Source: JABMNT01 sp048262655
GTDB taxonomy: Bacteria; Pseudomonadota; Alphaproteobacteria; Rhodospirillales; Casp-alpha2
DNA length: 64,000 nucleotides
Direction of reading: 5' to 3'
NCBI GenBank assembly: GCA_048262655.1
Contig: JBLXEY010000007.1
Span: 278,388-342,387, forward strand
Part shown: piece by piece, positions 8,887-17,455 of the stretch
Position numbering within the stretch: the first letter of the stretch is position 1
How the letters are laid out: every line of letters begins with the position of its first letter
The notes under the pieces: model-generated
What the model was told of the DNA's origin: nothing
The model's input: only the letters and a program-made list of their open reading frames with translations
The model's database searches: none
Made by a program: the position numbers and the translations under genes

Positions 8887-11070
8887 TTAGGTCCGAGATA
8901 CACGGCGCGACGCCGGGAACAGAAGTGTGGCTGTTGTCCCTTCCCCAAGTGTGCTCTCCAGCGTCAATTTTCCGCCATGCATTTCAATGAGATGACTGAC
9001 AAGAGCCAAACCAAGGCCGATCCCTTCTCCATTGCGAACCATCGTATTGGAATTGACCTGACTGAACGGTAACAAAACGATATCCAAGTCTGCTTCAGAA
9101 ATACCGACGCCCGTATCAGATACCTTAATCAGAATGGCTTTGTCAGGGTTTGTTGTTATCTCGATGGAGATTTCGTCGCCCGCATTTGTGTATTTAACGG
9201 CGTTGTCGGCCAGATTAAGAAGCATTTGTTTAATGCGCAGCAGGTCGCCTTTGAGTTCAGGCAAATCCGTCGGAATAGTTTTCACTAATTTTAGGTTTTT
9301 CTTTTCAACTCTTGGCCTTATTAACGTGACAACATCTTCGGTAATTTTTTCTAAATCGACATTTTCTTCATCCAGCATCAGTGCATCGGCCTCGATCTTG
9401 GACAAATCAAGGATATCAGATATTAACTGAAGCAGATATTCGCCGGCAGTTGCCACAATATCAGCATTTTCTTTGTATTTGGGATCACCAAGGGGTCCAA
9501 AGGTTTCGTAACTGGCGAGCTGCGAAAACCCAATAATCGCATTGAGCGGTGTCCTGAGCTCATGGCTCATATTTGCCATAAACTCGCTTTTGGTCTTATT
9601 GGCCAAAATAGCCTCATCTCGGGCCTTCTCCAGATCCCGTGTTCTTTTTTGAACGCGTTTCTCAAGTTCATCACGTGATTTGAGCAAATCGTCAGTGGCC
9701 TTATCGCGCTCGGTAACGTCGGTGTACATGGAAACGTGACCGCCGCGCTCAAGGGGGAAGCGGCGAACCTGCACGCGCCGACCATCCGTCATTTCAAATT
9801 TTTCTTCTGACGCAGCGCCGGCATCGACGATTTGCGCAAGCTTATTTTGCACGACATTGGCCACGGGACCTTCGCCGAAAACTTTCTTTTCGGCCAAATG
9901 AGTCAATAAATCCGACATATGCATGCCGGGCCGCAGTTTTTTCGGATAATACCAGAAATCAGCACATCGTTTGCTCCAGACGACCAACCGGTTATCTGCG
10001 TTCCAGACGGCAAAACCCTGATCTATGGAGTCCATAGTAAGTTGAACAAGCATCGAATTTTGCGATAGCTCGGCTGTGCGGTCACTCACCATCTGCCGAA
10101 ACTGAATATTCCGCATCGAAACAACATAAAGAATCCACGTGATGAGTATCGTCAGGACAGAGCCGCCGATACTGACAAGAAACGCAAGACTGTGCGCCGG
10201 ACCGTCCAGGTAATCGGGCATAATATCCCAATGAAGATCCCATCTGGCTTGACCTGATGTAATGCGAATAATTTCAGTCGCAACCGCATTCGGCGGTGGC
10301 GCATCATTGCCAATGATGGGAATGAAAGCATTGGTTGCTCGAGACTCGCTATCGCGTTCAATCAGCCTTACTTGTATGCCATTCGGCAGGTAATCGGCGG
10401 AAAACCCGGAAAAGAATTCTACCAAATTAATCGTTGCTGCCATTACACCACTGCCTTTTAAAAGGTCTGTGCTGGTTGCGATAACTGCATAGCGATCATC
10501 ATTTTTGCCGATAAATGCCGGGCCAAGAACGACGTGTCCCGGAGTTTGTCGTGCGGTAATGGCGCTAACCCGGACAGCCGGATGGGACGTCAGATCGGCG
10601 AATTTACGAAATACGCCATCTTCACGAGATACGAATTTAACGGCAAAGCTCTCAAACGTCTCTGGCGCCCGGTTTTGAGGTTCGCCAATAACGGTCAATT
10701 GCCCGCCATTCTCACGTTCATAGGCATCTCTGGTATCGCGCAGGACACGTTCAGCATAAACAACAGAATCAAATGTAACATCGGGGTCCCATGTTTCTGC
10801 CTGATCAATAAATTCAAAAAAAGACTTTTGGTCTCGGTAGCTTTCATTTTGAAACTGTCCGGCCAAAGCACGTAAGTTGACTTCTGCCTTTGATATCCAG
10901 AAGAGAACACTTTCTGTCATCCGCCGAGAATCGACTTTTCCCTTTTCGATCCAGTCATGGTGGGCTTCGTCCCGCAGCCGTTCACCTGTTAAGATCGACG
11001 TTCCAATGCCCAAAAACAAAAAGCACAAGAGCCCTACTGCGACGGGTGTTTTATGATTATCGACAATCAT
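8887..11070 (-). CDS. Membrane sensor histidine kinase with CHASE and PAS domains
   Basis: This is a 727-aa sensor kinase. A transmembrane helix near residues 9-27 and a second near 296-318 flank a periplasmic CHASE domain (about 60-280). Next come a PAS-like domain (about 340-455, including the QGFAVWNADNRLVVW segment), a short coiled coil, HisKA with the phospho-acceptor in MSHELRTP at H503, and HATPase_c with DTGVGI and GEGIGLGLALV. CHASE domains bind small extracellular molecules; the ligand is unknown. No response regulator is adjacent, so it is an orphan kinase. It converges with uup across six bases. Confidence 0.9.
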   Translation of the reverse strand: MIVDNHKTPVAVGLLCFLFLGIGTSILTGERLRDEAHHDWIEKGKVDSRRMTESVLFWISKAEVNLRALAGQFQNESYRDQKSFFEFIDQAETWDPDVTFDSVVYAERVLRDTRDAYERENGGQLTVIGEPQNRAPETFESFAVKFVSREDGVFRKFADLTSHPAVRVSAITARQTPGHVVLGPAFIGKNDDRYAVIATSTDLLKGSGVMAATINLVEFFSGFSADYLPNGIQVRLIERDSESRATNAFIPIIGNDAPPPNAVATEIIRITSGQARWDLHWDIMPDYLDGPAHSLAFLVSIGGSVLTILITWILYVVSMRNIQFRQMVSDRTAELSQNSMLVQLTMDSIDQGFAVWNADNRLVVWSKRCADFWYYPKKLRPGMHMSDLLTHLAEKKVFGEGPVANVVQNKLAQIVDAGAASEEKFEMTDGRRVQVRRFPLERGGHVSMYTDVTERDKATDDLLKSRDELEKRVQKRTRDLEKARDEAILANKTKSEFMANMSHELRTPLNAIIGFSQLASYETFGPLGDPKYKENADIVATAGEYLLQLISDILDLSKIEADALMLDEENVDLEKITEDVVTLIRPRVEKKNLKLVKTIPTDLPELKGDLLRIKQMLLNLADNAVKYTNAGDEISIEITTNPDKAILIKVSDTGVGISEADLDIVLLPFSQVNSNTMVRNGEGIGLGLALVSHLIEMHGGKLTLESTLGEGTTATLLFPASRRVSRT

Positions 11071-11305
11071 TATTTAGGCAAAGGCTTAAGGAACAGCGCA
11101 AGGTTCGACAGGAGAGTCCGGCTTTTGAACATTTTTTCAGGCGCCTCATTGGTGAGCGAACACGTACCCTTATAAGAAGATCACATTCATAATTTAATAA
11201 CAATAGTTGAACCCATTTTGTACGTGTTGGGTGAATCTAAACGAATGTTTGTTATGTTCTCTTGGCCGTTTCCGCATCGATCAGCAGGAAATTTCTGTGT
11301 TCGTT

Positions 11306-12643
11306 TCAGGATATACGGCGCCTCAGCCGTTCGGCATCGGGGCCTTCCAATCGGACCGTTAACTCAATTGCTGTGGGGTCATCGTTGCGGGCAATGACGT
11401 CGCCGTGTTCATAGAGCCAGGCAAGGGTTGCGCCATCGTGATGTTGCAGAGTCAGTTGGATTTCTTCGTAATTGGCCGTCACAAGTTGATCAAAGAGGAC
11501 TGCAAGGGTATCACATCCTGAGCCTGTAATCGCAGAAGCAAGAAATGGAGACGAAGTGCCATTTTGAGTTCGATTTCTATAAAACTCCTGCTCTTCAGGC
11601 TCGAGAAGGTCAGATTTGTTAAGAACCTCAATAAATCCCTTGTTGTTTTCACTTATGTCGACGCCCAACTCTTCAAGGACGGTTAGAACATCAGTTTTTT
11701 GAATATTTGAATCGGGGTGGGAAATATCCCGGACATGAACGATCAAGTCTGCCGCCATTACTTCTTCAAGGGTCGCATGAAACGCATTGACCAATTCGTG
11801 CGGCAGGTCGGAGACAAAGCCGACGGTATCAGACAATATGATTGGTTTGCCGGAAGGAAGATTAAGCTTCCGCATGGTTGGATCCAGGGTTGCAAACAAT
11901 TGATCTCTTGCGATGACGTCTGACTGTGTCAAACGGTTGAAAAGTGTGGATTTTCCAGCGTTCGTGTAACCCACCAGCGCAACGATCGGATAAGGAACCC
12001 GTTTGCGGGCCTTACGGTGCAGGGTTCTGGTTCTCTTAACGTCATTCAGCTCCTTTTTCAGGCGCGTGATCCGCTGATCAATTTGACGACGGTCATTTTC
12101 AATTTGAGTTTCACCGGGACCCCCCATGAAACCTGCTCCGCCACGTTGGCGTTCAAGGTGAGTCCAACTGCGGACCAGCCGACTGCGCTGATAACTTAAC
12201 GCCGCCAGGTCAACCTGCAGCCGACCTTCTTTGGTTTGCGCCCGCGCGCCAAATATCTCAAGGATCAAGCCTGTCCGGTCAATCACCTTACACCCCCAAG
12301 CGCGTTCCAGATTGCGTTGCTGGATGGGCGTTAACGTGGTGTTTATAATGACGACTTCACACGGACCACAGATATCGGTTTTGCCCGAGACAAGGTCATG
12401 TATCCGTTCAACCGCGCCGCCACCTAATAGCGTTGCCGGACGCGGTTTTGCCACACGAATGACCTCTGAATGAAGGACCTCGAGATCGATCGCGAGCGCA
12501 AGTCCGACGCCTTCCTGCAACCCGGCTTCGGGTGCGCGGGCTGTATTGGAATTGCGACTGATATCTGGATGAATTACCAGACAAAGATCCCCCCCTTCGG
12601 GGCGTTCGTTGCCGTTGCCTTCGCTAACTGAATAAGCGCTCAA
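11306..12643 (-). CDS. hflX: GTPase HflX
   Basis: This 445-aa protein is a ribosome-associated GTPase of the Obg-HflX superfamily. It has the N-terminal HflX domain with LLGGGAVE near residue 72 and the GGPGETQIENDRR signature near 174-186. The G domain has G1 GYTNAGKST near 226, G3 DTVGF near 273 and G4 NKSD near 342. The start appears to be TTG at 12643, preceded by a GGGGG run; no ATG is available before the conserved domain. It lies 12 bases after the hfq stop codon, the standard hfq-hflX arrangement, and is probably co-transcribed with hfq. HflX splits or rescues stalled ribosomes. Confidence 0.95.
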   Translation of the reverse strand: MSAYSVSEGNGNERPEGGDLCLVIHPDISRNSNTARAPEAGLQEGVGLALAIDLEVLHSEVIRVAKPRPATLLGGGAVERIHDLVSGKTDICGPCEVVIINTTLTPIQQRNLERAWGCKVIDRTGLILEIFGARAQTKEGRLQVDLAALSYQRSRLVRSWTHLERQRGGAGFMGGPGETQIENDRRQIDQRITRLKKELNDVKRTRTLHRKARKRVPYPIVALVGYTNAGKSTLFNRLTQSDVIARDQLFATLDPTMRKLNLPSGKPIILSDTVGFVSDLPHELVNAFHATLEEVMAADLIVHVRDISHPDSNIQKTDVLTVLEELGVDISENNKGFIEVLNKSDLLEPEEQEFYRNRTQNGTSSPFLASAITGSGCDTLAVLFDQLVTANYEEIQLTLQHHDGATLAWLYEHGDVIARNDDPTAIELTVRLEGPDAERLRRRIS

Positions 12644-12655
12644 GCGGCCCCCGGA

Positions 12656-12910
12656 TCATTCGTCGTCATCGATATCCTTTTCAGGCTCAAACAGCTGGAC
12701 AGGTGCGGATGGCATAACTGTTGAGATCGCATGCTTATAGACCAATTGCGTGTGACCATCGCGACGGAGAAGCACTGAAAAGTTGTCGAACCAGGTAACA
12801 ATTCCCTGAAGTTTAACGCCATTGACCAAAAATACGGTGACCGGTGTTTTTTGTTTTCTAATATGGTTTAAAAAGACGTCCTGAACATTCTGGGACTTTT
12901 CTGATGGCAT
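12656..12910 (-). CDS. hfq: RNA chaperone Hfq
   Basis: This 84-aa protein forms the Hfq hexamer that pairs small RNAs with mRNAs. The Sm1 motif covers VFLNHIRKQKTPVTVFLVNG near residues 12-31. The Sm2 region contains YKHAIST near 57-63 (family consensus YKHAIST/VVP). The acidic C-terminal tail is short, as in alphaproteobacteria. A strong Shine-Dalgarno (GGGGAGG) lies before the ATG. It heads the hfq-hflX pair, and a promoter probably lies in 12911-13056. Confidence 0.97.
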   Translation of the reverse strand: MPSEKSQNVQDVFLNHIRKQKTPVTVFLVNGVKLQGIVTWFDNFSVLLRRDGHTQLVYKHAISTVMPSAPVQLFEPEKDIDDDE

Positions 12911-13056
12911 CTTGGCCTCCCCTTCTTTTTGTTATCAATACTCCTAAAAACAACCAGCCTTCGTAGATATCGAAGAAAGCCATTTCAGAAGTATGCCTGT
13001 CTCGTCGAACCGATTTGCCCTGTCCAGTGAACAGAATATCGATTTCTAACTTGAGT

Positions 13057-13734
13057 TTACATGTTCCTTAGGTGCTTGCAAAGAGCTTCGGCACTGTCGA
13101 AGTATAATTCTGGTGGGTAAATGTCAAACTCGTTGTTTTCAGGAGCCGAGGCGCGCATGAGTACAGCTCGACAACCGGCACCAATGGCGCATTCCATATC
13201 AATATCGGCGTCGCCAACAAACCAGACATGCGACCCCAATGAAATTTGGCTCCCATCCATCGCCATATGAAGTGGATCGACAGCTGGCTTATCACGGGCC
13301 GCGTCGTTTGCCCCTATGATATGGCCAAAATGATCTGACCAACCGAGCGAATCAGCTTCTTTCCTCAAGTAATGACCAGTTTTGTTGCTGACGACGCATT
13401 GGTATATGCCCAGTGCACGAATTTCCGTCAACATGTCAGCAACACCGTTCAGAGGTTCAATCGCGTCCGCATGAATTTCGCCATAGCGACTGTAGAAGAC
13501 GTCGGCGGCGTTTTCCCATTCATCGCCAAATAAATCGGGAAAGCTCTCTCTTAGCGATTTTCTAACACGCGTTCGTGTTTCTTCCATCGTCCAAGGGCGT
13601 TTGCCAAATGTCGTTAGCGTGGTGTTCAGGGCATCACGAATAACTGGCCAGCTATCGACCAGTGTATTATCCCAATCAAATATAATCGCATGCGGCAAGG
13701 AAGAATCAGGCATCTCTATGTTGCCTAATTCCAT
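13057..13734 (-). CDS. HAD-superfamily hydrolase, phosphoglycolate phosphatase-like
   Basis: This 225-aa cytoplasmic phosphatase has HAD motif I FDWDNTLVDSW near residues 19-29, with the nucleophile Asp and the second Asp two residues on. Motif II is SNKTG near 117, the Lys of motif III is in DKPAVDP, and motif IV is VGDADIDME near 172. The cap is helical, as in Gph/PGP proteins. The gene overlaps the end of the transaminase gene by ten bases, which implies translational coupling. A second start at 13713 (Met-Pro-Asp-Ser) is possible. The substrate is unknown. Confidence 0.85.
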   Translation of the reverse strand: MELGNIEMPDSSLPHAIIFDWDNTLVDSWPVIRDALNTTLTTFGKRPWTMEETRTRVRKSLRESFPDLFGDEWENAADVFYSRYGEIHADAIEPLNGVADMLTEIRALGIYQCVVSNKTGHYLRKEADSLGWSDHFGHIIGANDAARDKPAVDPLHMAMDGSQISLGSHVWFVGDADIDMECAIGAGCRAVLMRASAPENNEFDIYPPELYFDSAEALCKHLRNM

Positions 13735-14606
13735 TTGTTCGTAACAACAGGACCGCCTTTGCTTTCGATATAGTCAACATAGAGATCAAGCAGTTTTGCC
13801 GTCAGTTCTCCCACATGTCCATTGCCAACAGCTTGTCCGTCAATATTTGTGACGGCCTTCACATGTGACGTTGAGCTGGTGATAAACGCCTCTTTCGCTT
13901 CCGCCGCTTCTTCTCTTGAAAAAGGACGCTCAACAAAGGTTACACCGGCTTCTTTGGCCGCTTCCAGGACAGCGAGCCGTGTGATCCCGTTGAGAATGGA
14001 TTGACCAATTTGACGGGTTACCAGCTCTCCATTTTTGGTCACAATCCAGGCATTGGCTGACGTTCCCTCAGTGATTTCGTCGTCTTCATTGTACATCCAA
14101 GCTTCGAAGGCGCCCGCTTCCCGAGCTTGTTGTTTGCCAAGGCAATTGGGAAGCAAGGCAATTGATTTGATATCTTTTCGTTTCCACCGAATATCCGGGA
14201 TCGTGATAACGGCGACGCCTTTGCTGAGGGTCGGTTTATCAAGTGGTGCCATTTTCCGGGCCGTAATCACAAGAGCGCTCTCGCTTTCTGCTGGAAACGG
14301 GTGGTCTCTGCGGGCGACACCTCGAGTGATCTGGATATAGACCAGACCATTTTTCACATGGTTTCGTCGAACCACTTCCCTGACAATGACCATTAACGGA
14401 GCCTTGCCAACGGGCCAATCGATCTGCAGTTCCCCTAAAGAATGTTCGAGCCGGTCTAAATGCCCCTGCACGCCAATGAGTTTGCCGCCATGGACTGCAA
14501 AAACCTCGTAAACGCCATCGGCAAATTGGTATCCGCGATCTTCGATGTGAACAGATGCATGTGCATGAGGTACATATTGACCGTTAACATAGGCTATTCG
14601 TGACAT
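13725..14606 (-). CDS. dat: D-amino acid aminotransferase (class IV PLP enzyme)
   Basis: This 293-aa fold-type IV PLP transaminase resembles D-alanine/D-amino acid transaminases. The DGVYEVFAVHGGKL segment is at residues 30-43. The Schiff-base Lys is in DIKSIALLPN at K147, and EGTSANAW starts at about E180, as in Dat/DaaA enzymes. Such enzymes interconvert D-amino acids and 2-oxo acids to supply D-Ala or D-Glu for peptidoglycan. Branched-chain transaminase and aminodeoxychorismate lyase are related alternatives. It follows trkA after 27 bases and overlaps the HAD gene, so it probably belongs to the ntr-trkA transcription unit. Confidence 0.85.
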   Translation of the reverse strand: MSRIAYVNGQYVPHAHASVHIEDRGYQFADGVYEVFAVHGGKLIGVQGHLDRLEHSLGELQIDWPVGKAPLMVIVREVVRRNHVKNGLVYIQITRGVARRDHPFPAESESALVITARKMAPLDKPTLSKGVAVITIPDIRWKRKDIKSIALLPNCLGKQQAREAGAFEAWMYNEDDEITEGTSANAWIVTKNGELVTRQIGQSILNGITRLAVLEAAKEAGVTFVERPFSREEAAEAKEAFITSSTSHVKAVTNIDGQAVGNGHVGELTAKLLDLYVDYIESKGGPVVTNKWN

Positions 14607-14633
14607 TTTATTCTGCTTTCTTGTTGGTTTTTT

Positions 14634-16010
14634 CTAAAAATATTCCAGTTGGACTGAGAACATTTTTTCGACTTTTCGAATGGAATCTGCAGCGGCAAAT
14701 AGTACCACTCGATCTTTGGACTGGACGATTGTGCTGCCTGTTGGGCAGATCATCGCACCATCGCGGACGATCGCGCCCAGAATCACACCGGTTGGAAGAT
14801 TGACTTCTCTCAAGGGTTTTCCAACCAAGTCAGATGTTTCAAGCGCTTCTGCCTCGATCAATTCGCCAAACCCTTCGCGCAAAGTATGGACGGAATGGAT
14901 ACGACCGCGGCGGACGTGCTGAAGAATTGTGGATACAGTAATATTGCGCGGGCTCACGACAACGTCGATCCCCAATGAACTGATGAGCGGTTCATAGGTG
15001 TTTTTGTTAATAAGGGTAATCGCGCGCTGGGAGCCGTAACGTTTCGCCAGAAGAGATGCCAGAATGTTGGTTTCGTCATCGTTCGTCACGGAGACAACTG
15101 TCTCTGTGGCGCTAACATTTGCCTCTTCGAGTATCTCTGGATCCAGTACATCCCCTTGCAAGACCATCGTTTTATCAAGCACGCCAGCGATAAGTTCTGC
15201 TCGATCACGATCTGATTCGATGATTTTTGTTTTAACCCAGTCGTGTTCGCGCTCGATCTCCTGAGCTAAAAACAATCCGATGTTACCGCCTCCGAATATT
15301 AACAAGCGCCGGGCCTCGGTCTCTTCGTGACCAAAAGCAGCCATCGCCCGGCCAATTTGATCACTATCGACGACGAAATACACCTCATCGCCGGGTAACA
15401 TCTGATCATCGGAGGTCGGTATGATTGCGGTGTTTTCACGGGTAATGCCAACAACAACGATATTCAGGTCCGGGAATAACTGTGTCAGCTGTCGCAAAGG
15501 CGTGTTGAGAAGTGGGCAGTCTTCTTCACAACGCACGCCCAGCAGCTTAACCTTATCGTCCACCAGCGGGATCATTTCGAATGCTCCGGGGACACGCAGC
15601 CGGCGACTAACCGCCCTTGCCACCTCCATTTCTGGTGAAATGATGAAGTCGATCGGCATGTGATCGCGGGAAAACAAATTGGCCCACATGGGTTCCAGGT
15701 ATCCTTGTTGGCGGACCCGGGCAATTTTTGTTGGGGCGGCGAATAAGGAGTGCGCGACCTGACAAGCGACCATGTTAACTTCGTCAGAATACGTGACCGC
15801 GATCAGCAGATCGGCATCAGCGAGTCCAGCCCGCTCCAGAACATCAGGTAATGACGCGTGACCGACAACGCCGTTGACATCAAGCGTATCGCTGATACGT
15901 CGAATCAGGTCCGGTGACCGATCAACGACGGTTACGTCATTGTTTTCTAAAGCAAGATGTCGTGCGATGTTTGAGCCAACTTGCCCTGCTCCGCAAACAA
16001 TTACTTTCAT
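14634..16010 (-). CDS. trkA: Trk system potassium transporter, peripheral subunit TrkA
   Basis: This 458-aa regulatory subunit of the Trk potassium channel has two RCK_N domains and two RCK_C domains. VIVCGAGQVG opens the protein; the second Rossmann motif LLIFGGGNIG starts near residue 224. I place the start at ATG 16010 because AAAAAGGAACC sits at good spacing and the length then equals the usual 458 aa. An upstream GTG at 16043 would overlap ntrX and add unconserved residues. The membrane subunit TrkH is not in the window. Linkage after ntrX is standard in alphaproteobacteria. Confidence 0.95.
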   Translation of the reverse strand: MKVIVCGAGQVGSNIARHLALENNDVTVVDRSPDLIRRISDTLDVNGVVGHASLPDVLERAGLADADLLIAVTYSDEVNMVACQVAHSLFAAPTKIARVRQQGYLEPMWANLFSRDHMPIDFIISPEMEVARAVSRRLRVPGAFEMIPLVDDKVKLLGVRCEEDCPLLNTPLRQLTQLFPDLNIVVVGITRENTAIIPTSDDQMLPGDEVYFVVDSDQIGRAMAAFGHEETEARRLLIFGGGNIGLFLAQEIEREHDWVKTKIIESDRDRAELIAGVLDKTMVLQGDVLDPEILEEANVSATETVVSVTNDDETNILASLLAKRYGSQRAITLINKNTYEPLISSLGIDVVVSPRNITVSTILQHVRRGRIHSVHTLREGFGELIEAEALETSDLVGKPLREVNLPTGVILGAIVRDGAMICPTGSTIVQSKDRVVLFAAADSIRKVEKMFSVQLEYF

Positions 16011-16039
16011 TTTAAAGGTTCCTTTTTGTTGCGAACCGC

Positions 16040-17446
16040 TCACGCGTCAGCGGCAGCTCGCTCCGGACTTTGAATGCCAAGTGATTTTAATTTACGATGC
16101 AATGCTGAGCGCTCCATGCCGACAAACTCGGCCGTTTTCGAGATATTTCCGGCAAACCGTGTGATTTGCGCGGACAGGTAGTCTTTCTCAAACACTTCGC
16201 GCGCTTCGCGAAGTGGCAGCGCCATGATATCACTATCATTTTCTCCAGGAAGACGCGGAACCGGTGCATCAGAACTGATTTCTGGTGGCAAACCGGCAAG
16301 ACCAATGGGCTCGGAAGGATCCCCTGGTGCCATAATGAGCATCCGTTCAATAACGTTTCTAAGTTGTCGGACATTTCCCGGCCAATCATAGGCCTGCAGA
16401 GCTGCAATTGCCGCGCTGCCAATGCTTCTGGGCGCACGCCCGTTTGCGATGGCATATTGGGTCATGAAGTATTCGGCCAAGGACGGAATGTCTTCCATCC
16501 GTTCGCTCAGCGGCGGAACCGTCAGGGGAACAACATTTAAACGGTAAAACAGGTCCTCGCGAAACCGGCCATTTTCAATTTCGACGGCCATGTCGCGGGT
16601 GGTTGCGGCGATCACTCTGACGTCAACCTGCACCGGTGTCGTGCCGCCCACTCGCGTGAAATTCTGGTCTTGAAGGACACGAACAATTTTGCCCTGTGTC
16701 TCGAGCGGCATATCTGAAATTTCGTCCAGAAACAGCGTTCCGTTGTGAGACGACTCAAAAGTTCCAACATGAAGGGCCGTTGTACCATCCGGATTGATGA
16801 TTTCACGGCCAAACAGGCTTTCCTCTACGGTCTCTGGTGTCATGGTCGCACAATTAACGACGATAAACGGCCCTGAGGCGCGTTTTGATTGACTGTGAAC
16901 AACCCGTGCCGTTATTTCTTTTCCAGAACCTGCCGGACCACTGATCAGAACCCGGCTATTTGAAGGGGCGACACGCTCGATACCCTGCATAATATCGCGG
17001 ATGACTGCTGAGTTTCCAATGATCTCATTATTGCGCCCTGTCTTTACACGTAATTCTTCGACTTCACGCCGCAGATTGCCTGCATCTATGGCCCGCCCAA
17101 CCATCAAAAGCAGGTGATCCGCCTTAAAAGGTTTTTGGATGAAATCGTGTGCACCATCCTTAATGGCCTGGACGGCTGTTTCGACCGTGCCATGTCCACT
17201 CATCATAAGGATGGGTAAATCAGGATGGTCGCGTTTAACGGTCTTGAGAATGCCCAGTCCATCAAGCTTGCTGCCCTGTAGCCAGATATCGAGCAAGATC
17301 AGGTTTGGACGACGCGCATCGATTGTCGCCAGAGCTTCGTCACTATTGGAGGCTTCCCTTGTTTGGTAGCCTTCGTCTTCCAAAAGGCCACAAACAAGCG
17401 AGCGAATATCGCGTTCATCTTCTACAATTAAAATATCGTGCGGCAT
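16040..17446 (-). CDS. ntrX: Nitrogen-related response regulator NtrX
   Basis: This 468-aa protein has receiver, AAA+ and Fis-type DNA-binding domains. The phospho-acceptor is D53 in LILLDIW. Walker A-like GPAGSGKE and Walker B LFLDEI are present. The GAFTGA loop that contacts sigma-54 is replaced (LFGREIINPDGTTALHVG), as is usual for NtrX, so it may act without sigma-54. The C-terminal helix-turn-helix includes ISKTAEFVGMERSALHRKLK. NtrX is the partner of NtrY, encoded nine bases upstream. The pair links nitrogen and redox signals to envelope and respiratory genes in other alphaproteobacteria. Confidence 0.95.
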   Translation of the reverse strand: MPHDILIVEDERDIRSLVCGLLEDEGYQTREASNSDEALATIDARRPNLILLDIWLQGSKLDGLGILKTVKRDHPDLPILMMSGHGTVETAVQAIKDGAHDFIQKPFKADHLLLMVGRAIDAGNLRREVEELRVKTGRNNEIIGNSAVIRDIMQGIERVAPSNSRVLISGPAGSGKEITARVVHSQSKRASGPFIVVNCATMTPETVEESLFGREIINPDGTTALHVGTFESSHNGTLFLDEISDMPLETQGKIVRVLQDQNFTRVGGTTPVQVDVRVIAATTRDMAVEIENGRFREDLFYRLNVVPLTVPPLSERMEDIPSLAEYFMTQYAIANGRAPRSIGSAAIAALQAYDWPGNVRQLRNVIERMLIMAPGDPSEPIGLAGLPPEISSDAPVPRLPGENDSDIMALPLREAREVFEKDYLSAQITRFAGNISKTAEFVGMERSALHRKLKSLGIQSPERAAADA

Positions 17447-17455
17447 GATGGAACT

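Noticed and set aside
16011..16043. Upstream GTG start of TrkA
   Set aside because: It overlaps ntrX, while ATG 16010 has AAGGAA at correct spacing and gives the standard 458-aa length.
16612..16812. Loss of the GAFTGA loop in NtrX considered as a defect
   Set aside because: NtrX proteins generally lack a proper GAFTGA, so this is a normal family trait.
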